The notes: a model not told the origin generated them from the sequence alone. Shown: positions 1 through 9,495, counted from the first letter of the stretch. The stretch is 47,640 nt of DNA from Loigolactobacillus binensis (GCF_005405165.1 NZ_BJDN01000024.1:1-47640), one strand, 5' to 3'. Translations and numbers: made by a program.

Positions 1-66
1 TGCTTGTCAACAAAAAGTTTTAAAACTTTTCATCAGCGCCAAGGACGGTAACTGACAACAACAAAT

Positions 67-95
67 ACTATATCAAGATTTCGCCGCAGCGTCAA
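67..95 (-). promoter_or_regulatory. Promoter reading off the left edge
   Basis: On the minus strand TTGACG and TATAGT are separated by 17 bases, close to the sigma-A consensus. Transcription would run left out of the window, so the gene it serves is not visible. It lies downstream of the serS terminator and so belongs to a separate unit. A short palindrome of A and T runs at about 14-32 lies in the leader. Confidence 0.6.
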
Positions 96-169
96 GGAAG
101 TTTTGCGATTAAAAGCTTTTTTTTGCAGATCACGAATGCTACTTAATTATTATTAGAAAATGTACGTAA

Positions 170-204
170 TAAAAAAACATAATCACCTTAAAAGGGTAAT
201 TATG
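170..204 (-). terminator. serS terminator
   Basis: On the minus strand an imperfect hairpin with outer arms CATAAT/ATTATG (178-204) is followed by a run of seven or more T. It lies 21 bases past the serS stop. Confidence 0.7.
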
Positions 205-224
205 CATTTACGTCCGTTCGCTTA

Positions 225-1502
225 TTATTTCGTGATCTTTTCAACACCACGCATATATGGCACTAGCACTTTAGGAATTGTCACACTACCATCAGCATTT
301 TGATAATTTTCTAGAATTGCGGCAACCGTGCGGCCAACTGCTAAACCTGACCCATTAAGCGTATGAAGCAATTGAACTTTACCGTCACTATTGCGATAAC
401 GAATTTGGGCACGTCGCGCCTGGAAATCTAAGCAATTTGAGCAACTAGAAATTTCTCGATAAGTCGCTTGTGCCGGAATCCAAACTTCTAGATCATAAGT
501 TTTAGCGGCAGAAAAACCCATATCCCCAGTTGACAATGTGATCACATGGTAAGGCAATTCCAGCTTTTGTAAAATATTCTCCGCATTGGCCGTCATTTTT
601 TCTAATTCGTTAAATGATTCTTCTGGTTTGACATATTTAACCATTTCTACTTTGTTGAATTGATGTAAACGAATCAAACCCCGAGTATCCCGGCCTGCAC
701 TACCTGCTTCCGAACGAAATGAAGGACTGAGTGCCGTAAAATAAATCGGTAATTGGGCTTCATCTAAAATTTCACCACGATAATAGTTAGTCAATGGCAC
801 TTCGGCCGTCGGAATCATAGTCATTTCTTTATCGTCAGTTACCGTAGAAAAAACATCCGCACGAAACTTAGGAAATTGGCCGGTACCAAACATTGACTCA
901 TCATTGACCATATACGGTGTGATCATTTCGGTATAGCCTTCTTTTTCGTGTTCATCAAGCATAAAATTATAAACTGCACGTTCAAGTTTGGCGCCTAATC
1001 CTTTATAGAAGAGAAAACGACTGCCAGCCACTTTAGCACCACGTTCAAAATCAAGAATATCTAGAGCTTCACCAAGCTCCCAATGCGGTTTAGGCGTAAA
1101 ATCAAATTGCCGCGGTGTGCCAATTTTGCGTTCTTCACGGTTAGCTGCTTCATCTGGTCCGACTGGAATTGAGGCATCTGGTAAATTAGGTAGTCGAACT
1201 GCAATGTAGCGAACCTGTTCATTCAGGTCCGCTAATTTTTCATCAACTTGTTTGACCTGGGCACCAACGGTTCGCATTTCTGCGATCATTGCGGTCGCAT
1301 CCGCTTTGTTGCGTTTTAAAGCCGCAATTTGTTTAGATACTTCATTACGTTTTTGCTTTAGACTTTCTGAAACAGCAATCTGTTCACGCCGCATCTCATC
1401 TAGCCTAACCAAACGATCAATTTCGGCTGGATCAACACCACGCGTTGCTAACCGCTGTTTTACTTCCTCCTGGTTCTGCCGAATCATTTTGACATCTAAC
1501 AT
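225..1502 (-). CDS. serS: Seryl-tRNA synthetase
   Basis: Charges tRNA-Ser with serine in the cytoplasm; class II aminoacyl-tRNA synthetase. About the first 100 residues are the long antiparallel coiled-coil arm rich in Glu, Lys and Gln. The catalytic core follows, with class II motif 2 around [21 protein letters not shown] and motif 3 near the end ([11 protein letters not shown]). The length, 425 residues, is normal for the family. An in-frame ATG lies 15 bases upstream, but the GGGGGA Shine-Dalgarno sits between the two ATGs, so the start at 1502 (MLDVKMIRQ) is chosen. The gene stands alone, with a T-box leader upstream and its own terminator downstream. Identity is certain. Confidence 0.97.
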   Translation of the reverse strand: MLDVKMIRQNQEEVKQRLATRGVDPAEIDRLVRLDEMRREQIAVSESLKQKRNEVSKQIAALKRNKADATAMIAEMRTVGAQVKQVDEKLADLNEQVRYIAVRLPNLPDASIPVGPDEAANREERKIGTPRQFDFTPKPHWELGEALDILDFERGAKVAGSRFLFYKGLGAKLERAVYNFMLDEHEKEGYTEMITPYMVNDESMFGTGQFPKFRADVFSTVTDDKEMTMIPTAEVPLTNYYRGEILDEAQLPIYFTALSPSFRSEAGSAGRDTRGLIRLHQFNKVEMVKYVKPEESFNELEKMTANAENILQKLELPYHVITLSTGDMGFSAAKTYDLEVWIPAQATYREISSCSNCLDFQARRAQIRYRNSDGKVQLLHTLNGSGLAVGRTVAAILENYQNADGSVTIPKVLVPYMRGVEKITK

Positions 1503-1538
1503 AACTAAATCCCCCATTATTTTGATTTTAAACCCGAT

Positions 1539-1745
1539 AAAAAAAGCCGATCCATCCCTAAATTGGGACGAATCAGCTTCGCGGTACCACCCAAGTTTGG
1601 CCAGTTAGCCACCCTTAATTCGAGATAACGATCATTGACCGTGCAGGATTAACTGCCCACTATTGCGCTGGAAGCGGTCAGGACGGCTTTGCAGCTATCA
1701 CCATCTCTCTAAAACTGACCTTAGGCGCATCATCGCGTTTAAATA
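1539..1745 (-). promoter_or_regulatory. T-box leader of serS
   Basis: On the minus strand the leader carries the T-box core GGGTGGTACCGCG (about 1580-1593) within the antiterminator. It is followed by a terminator whose arms (about 1545-1578) end in GTCCC/GGGA and which has a T run. The outer helix of stem I can form between AGAGAGAT and ATCTC (about 1620-1715). Uncharged tRNA-Ser should stabilise the antiterminator and switch serS on. The specifier codon cannot be fixed by eye; TCA or TCG in the 3' side of stem I are candidates. Confidence 0.88.
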
Positions 1746-1753
1746 ATGTAGTT

Positions 1754-1782
1754 AGTGTACTCGAAAACGACTTAAAAGGCAA
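1754..1782 (-). promoter_or_regulatory. serS promoter
   Basis: TTGCCT, 17 bases, then TACACT on the minus strand, just upstream of the T-box leader. The spacing and position fit the start of the leader transcript. Confidence 0.65.
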
Positions 1783-1806
1783 CCGCTAAAAATATTGCGC
1801 CACATA

Positions 1807-1834
1807 TTGCAATCGCGGATCATCATGATACAAT
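1807..1834 (+). promoter_or_regulatory. Promoter of the deoxynucleoside kinase
   Basis: TTGCAA, 16 bases, then TACAAT on the plus strand, 46 bases before the kinase start. Confidence 0.6.
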
Positions 1835-1880
1835 ATATGGTACTGTTTAATTTAAAAACGAAAACGAGGAGCCTATTATT

Positions 1881-2546
1881 ATGATCGTACTTGCAGGAAC
1901 AATCGGCGCAGGTAAAACTAGTTTAACTACTCTATTAGCCCAACACTTAAATTCAAAAGCTTTTTATGAATCAGTTGACGATAATCCCGTCCTGCCTTAT
2001 TTTTACCAGGATCCAAAAAAGTACGCCTTCTTACTACAAATTTATTTTCTCAATAAACGAATGGCTCAGTTAAAGGCAGCTGATCGTGTTCCTAACAGTG
2101 TAATGGATCGTTCTATCTTTGAGGATTCATTATTATTTCATCTAAACGCTGATTTAGGTCGGGCAACTGAAACTGAGGTTGCAGTGTACGATTCATTATT
2201 GAACAATATGTTACAAGAATTGCCCCAACAAGACTACCACAAACGACCAGAGTTATTGATTCACATTAACATTTCATTTGCGACTATGTTAAACCGAATC
2301 AAAAAACGGAATCGTCCTTATGAACAGATTACCCAGGACGCCAGTCTATATGATTATTATCAAACTCTGAACCAGCGTTACAGTCAATGGTACGAGAACT
2401 ACCATGAAAGTCCTAAAATTCAGATCGATGGTGATCAATTAGATTTTGTCACTGATGAGCTCGCCCGTAAGCGCGTGTTGGAATTAGTTGATCAAAAACT
2501 CAATACCTTACACCAAACAACTGCGGTAGCTGGTAATCAGCAATAG
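1881..2546 (+). CDS. Deoxynucleoside kinase (dAdo/dGuo kinase family)
   Basis: Phosphorylates deoxynucleosides to deoxynucleoside monophosphates in the salvage pathway; cytoplasmic. The P-loop GTIGAGKTS is at residues 7-15, and the family motif MDRSIFEDS (about residue 75) holds the DRS triad that contacts the substrate sugar. An Arg-rich lid region (RIKKRNRPYEQ) lies near residue 140. The length of 221 residues suits the dCK/dGK family, whose members in lactobacilli often come as a dAK/dGK heterodimer pair; only one gene is here. The Shine-Dalgarno CGAGGAG lies well before the ATG. Exact substrate choice (dA, dG or dC) cannot be read from the sequence. Confidence 0.9.
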   Translation: MIVLAGTIGAGKTSLTTLLAQHLNSKAFYESVDDNPVLPYFYQDPKKYAFLLQIYFLNKRMAQLKAADRVPNSVMDRSIFEDSLLFHLNADLGRATETEVAVYDSLLNNMLQELPQQDYHKRPELLIHINISFATMLNRIKKRNRPYEQITQDASLYDYYQTLNQRYSQWYENYHESPKIQIDGDQLDFVTDELARKRVLELVDQKLNTLHQTTAVAGNQQ

Positions 2547-2555
2547 AAAACGTAA

Positions 2556-2587
2556 GGCCAAAATCAATTTTTGATTTTGGCCTTTTT
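2556..2587 (+). terminator. Terminator after the deoxynucleoside kinase
   Basis: A perfect stem GGCCAAAATCAA/TTGATTTTGGCC is followed by TTTTT. Confidence 0.88.
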
Positions 2588-2657
2588 ATTACCGCTTCTT
2601 TGCATTTGTTTATCAGAATAGTAAAATAAGTAGTAAATACCTGTAAGGAGCCTTGCG

Positions 2658-4142
2658 ATGCTGTTTGAAGAACTATTTTTAGAAAAAGCGGATCTACAAA
2701 AATTTCAAATGTTTCGCGTTCTGAAATCAATAGGCGCTAATTCAATGACCATCAATGATATTAGTGATCGTTTAAATCTTTCATACCAACAGACATACAA
2801 TACTTTTCAGGATTTGATTCGGGATATACGTGTCTTGGATCCGCAACTTGCACTTGACCGTCACGACCTTTTATCTCAGCACACCTTTAGGACGTCATTA
2901 GAGCGGTACCGGTTATTCTTATTGGAACAATCTTTGGTTTTCCAATTTGTCGATTACTTATTGCAGGCATCATTGCCGACCGTTGGTGATTTTTGTGAAC
3001 GTCATTTTGTTAGCAAATCAACCTTACTACGAAAATCAGCGCCGCTTAAACACTTGATGGCAAAATATAACTTACGCTTTTCCTATTCCAGTATGCAAAT
3101 TATCGGTGATGAGGCTAATATTCGCTTCTTTCTTTTTATTGTGTATTGGATCGGCTTTCACGGTATTAAATGGCCTTTTCGTAATTTTACATCTGGGGCA
3201 GTGCAACAATCTTTTTTTACGGATAACCCACAAAATGATGCCATTATTAGATTACAACAAACTTTATTGTTAGGCATTATACGCTTGCGGATTGACCATC
3301 GGGCTTTGATGCACAATAATCCTATGATCACTAATTTAACGCAGCATAATCCTCGCTTTGAACAATTGACTTTTTCTAAAAAGTTGTTTCCCAATTTAAC
3401 GGCAAAAAATCGACAATACGAAACACGGTTTTTCTTTTTTGCGCAACTTAGCTTGATTAGTTCAGCAATTGATAATAAACGGCGTATGCGTGAATTGCGC
3501 GCTTTTCTAGAGGCTGAAGACAGTGCAACTTGGCATTTCACCCAGAGTCTACTCAATCATATTGCCACTGTCTACCACGTTAAAATCACTTCGACTAATG
3601 AGCCAACACTGGTTTACAATATTGTCCGCGTATTAATAACGGCGACTATCTTGCAAACCAGCTATCCTAAAATGCTGGATTTTTATCATGAGGACCTATC
3701 TGGATTTAAACAAACCAAACTGTACCAAACTATTCATAGTTACTTTGAACAGCCAATTATTCAACAGAGCTACCCACAACTAATGGCTGACCGTCAACAA
3801 ACAATTATACATCTTTGCTATTTGTTGCAACCCAGGTTACATCGTTTCGAAGATCAAAAAGTTGTCCAAATTTGGTTGATTGCTGAAAACAATGACCTAC
3901 TAACTACTGAGTTACAGCGTCTGCTGGAACATCTACAAATTGCGCGGATCATTCAACCACCCGCTAAAATAACCGCTGCTGACTTAATTTTATCAACGAT
4001 CGATACGGAGTCACCTTTAATGCAAGAATTGGCAACCTACGGCATACCAATGCTTCATTGGAACCTTGAAGCTAATGACAGTGACTTTTTCGACCTATAT
4101 AGTAAAATTAGGCAATTATACGCCAAAAAAATGATCCCTTAA
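2658..4142 (+). CDS. Mga-family transcriptional regulator
   Basis: A 494-residue DNA-binding regulator. The first 120 residues hold two helix-turn-helix modules, one around NDISDRLNLSYQQTYNTFQDL (about 33-53) and one around TVGDFCERHFVSKSTLLRKS (about 110-130). This is the layout of Mga/AtxA-type activators. The middle is the all-helical PRD-like region, and the last 100 residues resemble an EIIB-like fold. Such proteins usually respond to sugar phosphotransferase status and control neighbouring genes. Here both neighbours have terminators, so the target is unclear. The Shine-Dalgarno AAGGAG is 7 bases before the ATG. The class is likely; the function is inferred from the family only. Confidence 0.78.
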   Translation: MLFEELFLEKADLQKFQMFRVLKSIGANSMTINDISDRLNLSYQQTYNTFQDLIRDIRVLDPQLALDRHDLLSQHTFRTSLERYRLFLLEQSLVFQFVDYLLQASLPTVGDFCERHFVSKSTLLRKSAPLKHLMAKYNLRFSYSSMQIIGDEANIRFFLFIVYWIGFHGIKWPFRNFTSGAVQQSFFTDNPQNDAIIRLQQTLLLGIIRLRIDHRALMHNNPMITNLTQHNPRFEQLTFSKKLFPNLTAKNRQYETRFFFFAQLSLISSAIDNKRRMRELRAFLEAEDSATWHFTQSLLNHIATVYHVKITSTNEPTLVYNIVRVLITATILQTSYPKMLDFYHEDLSGFKQTKLYQTIHSYFEQPIIQQSYPQLMADRQQTIIHLCYLLQPRLHRFEDQKVVQIWLIAENNDLLTTELQRLLEHLQIARIIQPPAKITAADLILSTIDTESPLMQELATYGIPMLHWNLEANDSDFFDLYSKIRQLYAKKMIP

Positions 4143-4162
4143 CTGCACAATCTATTCTAATC

Positions 4163-4204
4163 AAAAAAGTGTTAGTAACCATAATTGGTCACTAACACTT
4201 TTTT
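4163..4204. terminator. Bidirectional terminator between the Mga-like gene and lysP
   Basis: An inverted repeat with arms AGTGTTAGT/ACTAACACT has A6 on the left and T6 on the right, so it can end both converging transcripts. Confidence 0.85.
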
Positions 4205-4208
4205 ACGA

Positions 4209-5672
4209 TCAATCATCGTGGATCTTGGTTAGATCAACCTCATCCAATGGAATCACGTGGGTTTTATACCGAATTTTATAGTAACTAAATAAAATAATAA
4301 ATAACGGAACACTCATATAACTGACACTTAATGCTTGCCAATCAAAAGTTTTCACGGCGTGTAGATCCTGACCAATAATCACCAGGATACCTAACACCAT
4401 AGCTAAAATTGGTCCAAATGGAAATAGTTTAGCATGATATTTCAGTTCACTTAACTGATGACCCTGCGCAACAAAAGCCTTGCGGAAACGATAATGAGAA
4501 ATTGCAATGCCTAACCAAGCAATAAAACCCGTTAATCCAGAAGCGGAAACTAAGAATAAATAAATCCGCGATCCCCAGATACTAGTCAAGAAGGTGAATA
4601 AACCAACCACCGTCGTCATCAATAAGGCAGCAACTGGCACACCACGACCATTTGTGCGGCCGAAGACTTTCGGTGCGATATGTTGTTTCGACATTGCCCA
4701 TAACATACGGGTCGAGGCGTACATGCCAGAATTAGCTGCTGAAATAACAGAAGTCAAAATAACTGCGTTAACTACACTGGCAGCACTAGCTAAACCAACA
4801 CGTCGGAAAACTAAAGTAAAGGGACTAATGGCTACGTCGCTGGCGCCAGCACCTAATAAGTCTTTACTGGTATAAGGTAAAATCGCCGCGATTACAAAAA
4901 TAGCTAGAATGTAAAACAATAAGATCCGCCAAAAGACTTGTTTGATTGCCTTCGGAATACTTTTTTCTGGTGTTGCTGATTCACCAGCGGTAATACCGAT
5001 CAATTCTGTTCCTTGAAATGAAAAGCCAGCAACAACGAAAACACTAAGAACTGCCGGAATACCGCCAACAAAGGGTGCTTTACCGATCGTAAAGTTATGT
5101 AATCCGATTGCTGGACCATTACCGCCCATGATACCAAAAATGGTTAGAAACCCAACGATCAAGAAAACGATCACAGTAACTACTTTGATGATCGACAACC
5201 AGTATTCAGTTTCACCAAAGGCACGTACCGATAAGGCATTGATGATGAAAATAATCAATAAGAAAAACGAACTGAAAATCCACCCGGGCACATTAGGTAA
5301 CCAGAAATGCATGACGATTGCTGTTGTGGAAACATCTACCGCCAAGGTGATCGCCCAGTTAAACCAATAGTTCCACCCCATAGCAAACCCTAGTGCGGGA
5401 TCAACAAACCGGCCGGCATAAGTGGCAAACGATCCGGAAACGGGGATATAAGTCGCCATTTCCCCTAAACTAGTCATCAAAAAGTAGACCATAATACCAA
5501 TCCCGACATAGGCCAGTAAAGCCCCTCCTGGCCCCGCTGTTGAAATAGCAGAACCCGAAGCGACAAATAACCCAGTGCCAATACTGCCACCTAATGCGAT
5601 CATCGACAAATGCCGCGTTTTCAGCTCACGCTTCACGCCGCCTTGTTCGTGATCAATATGTTGTTGCGCCAT
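4209..5672 (-). CDS. lysP: Lysine-specific permease (APC superfamily)
   Basis: A cytoplasmic-membrane amino acid importer of 487 residues with about 12 hydrophobic segments. The N-terminus has the amino acid permease signature HLSMIALGGSIGTGLFVASG (about 22-41), and the GWNYWFNW stretch (about 98-105) is typical of LysP and close relatives. Substrate assignment rests mainly on the lysine riboswitch directly upstream, which would shut the gene off when lysine is plentiful. The Shine-Dalgarno AGGAGG is 9 bases before the ATG. The gene stands alone, ending at a shared terminator. A broader basic amino acid range is possible. Confidence 0.9.
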   Translation of the reverse strand: MAQQHIDHEQGGVKRELKTRHLSMIALGGSIGTGLFVASGSAISTAGPGGALLAYVGIGIMVYFLMTSLGEMATYIPVSGSFATYAGRFVDPALGFAMGWNYWFNWAITLAVDVSTTAIVMHFWLPNVPGWIFSSFFLLIIFIINALSVRAFGETEYWLSIIKVVTVIVFLIVGFLTIFGIMGGNGPAIGLHNFTIGKAPFVGGIPAVLSVFVVAGFSFQGTELIGITAGESATPEKSIPKAIKQVFWRILLFYILAIFVIAAILPYTSKDLLGAGASDVAISPFTLVFRRVGLASAASVVNAVILTSVISAANSGMYASTRMLWAMSKQHIAPKVFGRTNGRGVPVAALLMTTVVGLFTFLTSIWGSRIYLFLVSASGLTGFIAWLGIAISHYRFRKAFVAQGHQLSELKYHAKLFPFGPILAMVLGILVIIGQDLHAVKTFDWQALSVSYMSVPLFIILFSYYKIRYKTHVIPLDEVDLTKIHDD

Positions 5673-5728
5673 CTAAAAATTCCTCCTGTGATCAAGTCTA
5701 AATTTAGAGGTCGCGCCTGCTCCAAACA

Positions 5729-5777
5729 CAAAAAACCGCCTTTTTGTGTAGCACCCACTGCTACACAAAAAGACGGT
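5729..5777 (-). terminator. Expression-platform terminator of the lysine riboswitch
   Basis: On the minus strand a long stem with near-perfect 19-base arms (ACCGTC...GTGTAGCA with TGCTACAC...GGCGGT) is followed by T6. It lies between the aptamer and lysP. Confidence 0.88.
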
Positions 5778-5962
5778 GTCTCTTTCTGTCAGTCGATAGC
5801 GCCCCGTGATGACTTGCATCACGACAGTACTTGACCTATTTAGCCAAGCCCCAACACCTAATTGAAAAAGCAATTAGACATTTCGGCAGATCACCCTTTT
5901 ACTAGTGTTCAGTGACGCTTTTCGTCTTCCACTAGCTACTTTTGATCTCTGCAACCTCAATC
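5778..5962 (-). promoter_or_regulatory. Lysine riboswitch (L-box aptamer)
   Basis: The minus-strand RNA shows the L-box order of conserved blocks: GAGGTTGCAGAGATCAAAAG then AGTA, GGGTGATCTGCCGAAA, GGGGCTTGG, CTGTCGTGATG...CATCACGGGGCGCTATC. These match the blocks in the B. subtilis lysC leader as I recall it. A strong intrinsic terminator follows, so lysine binding should stop transcription before lysP. Confidence 0.9.
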
Positions 5963-5971
5963 TTTTGTTAT

Positions 5972-6000
5972 AGTATACCGAATATTCAATTGTTTAACAA
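5972..6000 (-). promoter_or_regulatory. lysP promoter
   Basis: TTGTTA, 17 bases, TATACT on the minus strand, immediately upstream of the riboswitch aptamer. Confidence 0.75.
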
Positions 6001-6009
6001 GGTGATAAA

Positions 6010-6735
6010 TTATTTTTCCGCCTGATTGATGGACTGACTCATGCCATCATAGTTAAAATTCTGATTCCGAAAATCAGCGTTACTCAAAGGAAAATGTTGC
6101 TCCAAAGTGGCGAAAGGTTGAATGGCAACCTGCCCTTTTGTCAGTCGATAATCTAAAATATGGCCACCAATCGTCTTACGGTCATCACTTAGAAAGTGGA
6201 CATGATATCCTGAAACTGCAACTCCTTGGAATAGCTCTGGCGCGTAGTAACCGATCAACGTTCCGTGGATATTATCTTGATTAAACTTAGGTTGCGTTTT
6301 GGTTGCCTCGGTCAAAGTAGGATAAGGCTTTTGTTGCTCCTCAACGACACGCGTATGCATATGAGCAAATTCACCTGTAATTTTAACGGCAAAAAAAACA
6401 TTGCGGAAGGGATAGTGTTCAAGTAAATAACGCTCAACCTCAGCCTTATTTAGATTAGTCAATTCGATCTGTGCTACAGGATCATCAAAATGAACGGTTG
6501 CAAACGGAACTGATTGCTCCGCAGACAACTCATTAACCGCACCCGATTCAACCACTTGGTAGGCATGACCATCTAAAACGACTAATTCACCATTAAAATC
6601 CTGAACCGTCCCAATACCGTAATTACCATGCTGCAATAATTCACCCACAGTCATTGTCCCGGCAAACAACCCCGGCACCAACAAACTTAATGTGCCGTGT
6701 TGAAAAAGAACTGACTGCTTTTTTTGCTCTGCCAT
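6010..6735 (-). CDS. alsD: Alpha-acetolactate decarboxylase
   Basis: Converts alpha-acetolactate to acetoin and CO2 in the cytoplasm, the second step of the acetoin branch that removes pyruvate without making acid. About 241 residues, normal for the family. The zinc site is visible as YHVHFLSDDRKTIGGH near residues 188-203 (HxH plus a later His). An ATG 12 bases further upstream has no room for a ribosome site, whereas the second ATG at 6735 has GGAAGG about 12 bases ahead, so that start is preferred. It lies 24 bases downstream of alsS and is surely co-transcribed. No terminator was seen before the lysP promoter. Confidence 0.95.
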   Translation of the reverse strand: MAEQKKQSVLFQHGTLSLLVPGLFAGTMTVGELLQHGNYGIGTVQDFNGELVVLDGHAYQVVESGAVNELSAEQSVPFATVHFDDPVAQIELTNLNKAEVERYLLEHYPFRNVFFAVKITGEFAHMHTRVVEEQQKPYPTLTEATKTQPKFNQDNIHGTLIGYYAPELFQGVAVSGYHVHFLSDDRKTIGGHILDYRLTKGQVAIQPFATLEQHFPLSNADFRNQNFNYDGMSQSINQAEK

Positions 6736-6759
6736 TAATTTAAGCATCCTTCCATTGTC

Positions 6760-8439
6760 TTAATAGAATTGATCGGGTAAAATCGTTTGCCCGAGTTTTT
6801 TGTTATCAGAATAATCGATCGGAATATCAACAACAACCGGACCTTCAGTTGCAAATGCTTGATCCAATACTTGCTCTAAATCGCCAGCCTGTTCGACCCG
6901 TAAGCCTGTAGCCCCATAGCTTTCAGCATATTTAACAAAATCAACCGGCCCAAAATCAGTGCCCGCGCTTTCACCATATTTCATTTCTTCTTGGAATTTG
7001 ACCATATCGTAATTACCGTCGTTCCAGATTAGTTGCACAATGTTTAGGTGGAGACGAACCGCTGTTTCTAATTCTTGTCCAGTAAATAAAAAGCCACCAT
7101 CACCGGAAACTGAAACAATTTGCGTATTTGGTCGTAATAATGCTGCCGAGATTGCCCATGGCAAGGCTACACCTAAGGTTTGCATGCCGTTTGAAAACAA
7201 CAAATGCCGCGGTTCATAACTACGAAAATGGCGCGCCATCCAGATGTAAAAACTGCCCACGTCAACCGCAACTGTCATATCATCGGTGACTCGTTTTTGT
7301 AAAGCCGAAATCACGGACAACGGATGGGTCAGTTTAGTTGTTGGGGCAACAACTGGTGGTAGGTCACGCTGCTCAAATTGTTCATGTAAACCGGCTAAAT
7401 AAGCGCGCGATTCAGTTTTAGTTACATAGCCGCGCATATAAGGCAACAAGAAATCTAAAGTCTGGGCAATATCACCGATCAGCTCAGTTTCCGGTTGGAA
7501 ATTCTGATCAATTTCTGCCGTCATATCGTCGATCACAATGATCCGCGCATCATTTTCCGCGTTCCAATTACGGGGTTCATATTCAATCGGATCATAACCA
7601 ATCGTCAATACTAAGTCGCTTTGTTTCAGTAACATATCGCCTGGTTGATTCCGGAATAAACCAACGCGGCCGAAAAAGTTCTTCTCCAAATCACGCGAAA
7701 TAACACCAGCTGCCTGGAAAGTTTCCACTACCGGAATATCAGAAACAGTTAATAAATTACGTAAGGCTTGCGTAACTTCCGCCGAAGAAGCCCGCATACC
7801 AACTAAAATAACTGGTAATTTAGCTTCCTTAATCTTTCGTGCTAGAATCGTGATATCCGCAGGACTGGCCGGACCTAACTTAGGTGTCTGTAGTGGCATC
7901 ACTGCCGGTCGTTGAATTTTAGAATCAGTCACATCTTGGGGTACACTAACAAAACTAGCCCCTTGTTTAGCTGATGATGCCGCCCGGTAAGCATTAGCAA
8001 TCACTTCCGAAGCGTTTTCCGGTTCCTGGATTTCAGCACTGTACTTTGTGATCGGCGCCATCAACGCAGTATTGGCCATACTTTGATGTGTCAACCGCAG
8101 TAGATCGGCCCGTTGCACCTGGCCGGAAATTGCCAAAACGGGATCACCCTCTGCCGTAGCTGTAACCATTCCTGTAGCCAAATTACTGACCCCTGGGCCA
8201 GAAGTCGTCATAACGACCCCTGGCTTGCCAGTGATCCGTCCAATTCCAGAAGCCATGAAAGCAGCACCTTGTTCGTGGCGCGCAACGATCAATTCAGGTC
8301 GTTTGGGATTGTCAGCATGAGCTAACAATTCAAATAATCGATCAATTTTTGCACCGGGAATTCCGAAAACGTACTTGACGTCATGATTGATCAAACTTTC
8401 TAGTATGGCGTCAGCACCGTAGCGTTGTTTTTCCGTCAT
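6760..8439 (-). CDS. alsS: Acetolactate synthase, catabolic type
   Basis: Condenses two pyruvates to alpha-acetolactate; ThDP-dependent. About 559 residues in the usual order: N-terminal Pyr domain with [12 protein letters not shown] (its Glu activates ThDP), central domain, and C-terminal PP domain with [14 protein letters not shown] and [10 protein letters not shown] that bind Mg and diphosphate. Pairing with alsD, and the lack of a regulatory small subunit gene nearby, point to the catabolic acetoin enzyme rather than the branched-chain biosynthetic one. The start at 8439 (MTEKQ) has GGAGG 8 bases ahead; the upstream in-frame ATG overlaps that site. The leader has an extended -10 (TGCTATGAT) near 8505-8515. 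Confidence 0.95.
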   Translation of the reverse strand: MTEKQRYGADAILESLINHDVKYVFGIPGAKIDRLFELLAHADNPKRPELIVARHEQGAAFMASGIGRITGKPGVVMTTSGPGVSNLATGMVTATAEGDPVLAISGQVQRADLLRLTHQSMANTALMAPITKYSAEIQEPENASEVIANAYRAASSAKQGASFVSVPQDVTDSKIQRPAVMPLQTPKLGPASPADITILARKIKEAKLPVILVGMRASSAEVTQALRNLLTVSDIPVVETFQAAGVISRDLEKNFFGRVGLFRNQPGDMLLKQSDLVLTIGYDPIEYEPRNWNAENDARIIVIDDMTAEIDQNFQPETELIGDIAQTLDFLLPYMRGYVTKTESRAYLAGLHEQFEQRDLPPVVAPTTKLTHPLSVISALQKRVTDDMTVAVDVGSFYIWMARHFRSYEPRHLLFSNGMQTLGVALPWAISAALLRPNTQIVSVSGDGGFLFTGQELETAVRLHLNIVQLIWNDGNYDMVKFQEEMKYGESAGTDFGPVDFVKYAESYGATGLRVEQAGDLEQVLDQAFATEGPVVVDIPIDYSDNKKLGQTILPDQFY

Positions 8440-8667
8440 TAATAAAACCTCCAAAATAAAATGGGTTATTCGTTAGACAAGTAAGTCATTTTTTCAAAGT
8501 CGGTTCTTATCATAGCATATTCTTAGCTAAAATTCTTAGGAATACGTTTAAGTGAAATGGACTACAAGCACAGCAATCGAAGAAAACCACTGTTTATAAT
8601 TTTTTATAAACCATAACCCATTAAAATTTTTGTGTTTTGTGAAATTACCTAAAAATTTACTAATTAA

Positions 8668-8711
8668 CAAAAAAGATGTGTGCTTTCTGGATTCAACAGA
8701 AAACACACATC
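8668..8711 (-). terminator. Terminator after the 48-residue protein
   Basis: On the minus strand arms GATGTGTG.TTTCTG and CAGAAAGCACACATC flank a short loop and are followed by T6. Confidence 0.85.
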
Positions 8712-8728
8712 CCGTACCTTAATTCGTT

Positions 8729-8875
8729 TTAATGTTGGCCGCTAAGTTTCTTGGCTTCCTCGTCAATCGTTTCAAAGCCAGAAAGGCCTGTCTTAGCTTT
8801 AGGATGCTTAGCCCGGGCTTCTTCGGCTTTTTGAACCATTGCCTTTTTTTCAGCTTTAGAGAGTTTCTTTGCCAT
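8729..8875 (-). CDS. Small highly charged protein, unknown
   Basis: A 48-residue protein, MAKKLSKAEKK..., very rich in Lys, Ala and Glu, with no hydrophobic segment and no cysteine; probably cytoplasmic and helical in its first half. The start at 8875 has AGAGGCGG in good position; the in-frame extension upstream runs into a palindrome that looks like an operator, so it is unlikely to be translated. The gene has its own terminator and probable promoter, so it is a real single-gene unit. I do not recognise a family. It lies next to an Rrf2 regulator on the same strand, which could control it. Confidence 0.72.
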   Translation of the reverse strand: MAKKLSKAEKKAMVQKAEEARAKHPKAKTGLSGFETIDEEAKKLSGQH

Positions 8876-8890
8876 TGTTACCGCCTCTTT

Positions 8891-8930
8891 TAATATGAAG
8901 TAACGGGCCACTACTCGTTACTTCATATTA
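8891..8930. promoter_or_regulatory. Perfect 15-bp palindrome, candidate operator
   Basis: TAATATGAAGTAACG at 8891-8905 is repeated as its exact reverse complement at 8916-8930, with a 10-base gap. A minus-strand TATAAT (8929-8934) overlaps the outer arm, so a bound protein would block the promoter of the 48-residue gene. A stable RNA hairpin in its 5' leader is the alternative. Confidence 0.6.
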
Positions 8931-8967
8931 TAACGCTTTTCTTGGTTCATAGTATGGCTTAATTTTA

Positions 8968-9495
8968 CTAATTAATGTCGTTACGGATATTACGCAACAA
9001 CTTCTTGATCAATAATTCGCGTTTCTCATCCGATTCATTCCAATTAACCAACGGAATTTCACTTCCACCTAGGGTATCTCTGATCAATTGATAAACTGTC
9101 TGCTGCTTTAGTGCCTGTTCCCATAACTGATCAGCCTGATGGAAGGCCTGGTTGATCACCGAAGTGCCTTGCTTGGCCACCGGTTGAAAATCTTTAAAAA
9201 CGATATCGATCAAGCCAGAATCCGGATAAGTCTGGATCTGTCCTTCAGTTGCCAATACAATATCGTATAAATTAATTTTCTTAGGTGAACGGGCAATCGT
9301 AAACCCACCGTTATTACCCGAAACTGATTTGATCAGGCCGCCTACCACTAATTTACGCATAATTTTTCGCAAATAAGTTTGCGAGCCATTCAAACGGTGA
9401 TGAATAACTTCAGACGAAATCGGAAATTCCGGATCTTGCGTTGCCAACAATGTAATAATACAAGCAGCCTGTTCAAAACCACGGGTTAATTGCAT
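8968..9495 (-). CDS. Rrf2-family transcriptional regulator
   Basis: A 175-residue DNA-binding protein. The winged helix-turn-helix covers the first 75 residues, with the recognition segment around NGSQTYLRKIMRKLVVGGLIKS and the wing SGNNGGFTIARS typical of Rrf2 proteins. The C-terminal half has no Cys cluster in the usual 90-110 region, so an iron-sulphur cluster as in IscR or NsrR is not expected. The closest type is the YwnA/CymR-like branch. The start at 9495 has GAGAGG 8 bases upstream; a GTG three codons earlier would overlap that site. Its target may be the small gene just downstream, whose promoter holds a perfect palindrome. This last point is inference. Confidence 0.85.
   Translation of the reverse strand: MQLTRGFEQAACIITLLATQDPEFPISSEVIHHRLNGSQTYLRKIMRKLVVGGLIKSVSGNNGGFTIARSPKKINLYDIVLATEGQIQTYPDSGLIDIVFKDFQPVAKQGTSVINQAFHQADQLWEQALKQQTVYQLIRDTLGGSEIPLVNWNESDEKRELLIKKLLRNIRNDIN

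Noticed and set aside
1252..1608. Plus-strand 118-codon frame over serS
   Set aside because: Antisense shadow of serS and its T-box.
5673..5873. Short minus-strand frame before lysP
   Set aside because: It lies wholly inside the lysine riboswitch and its terminator.
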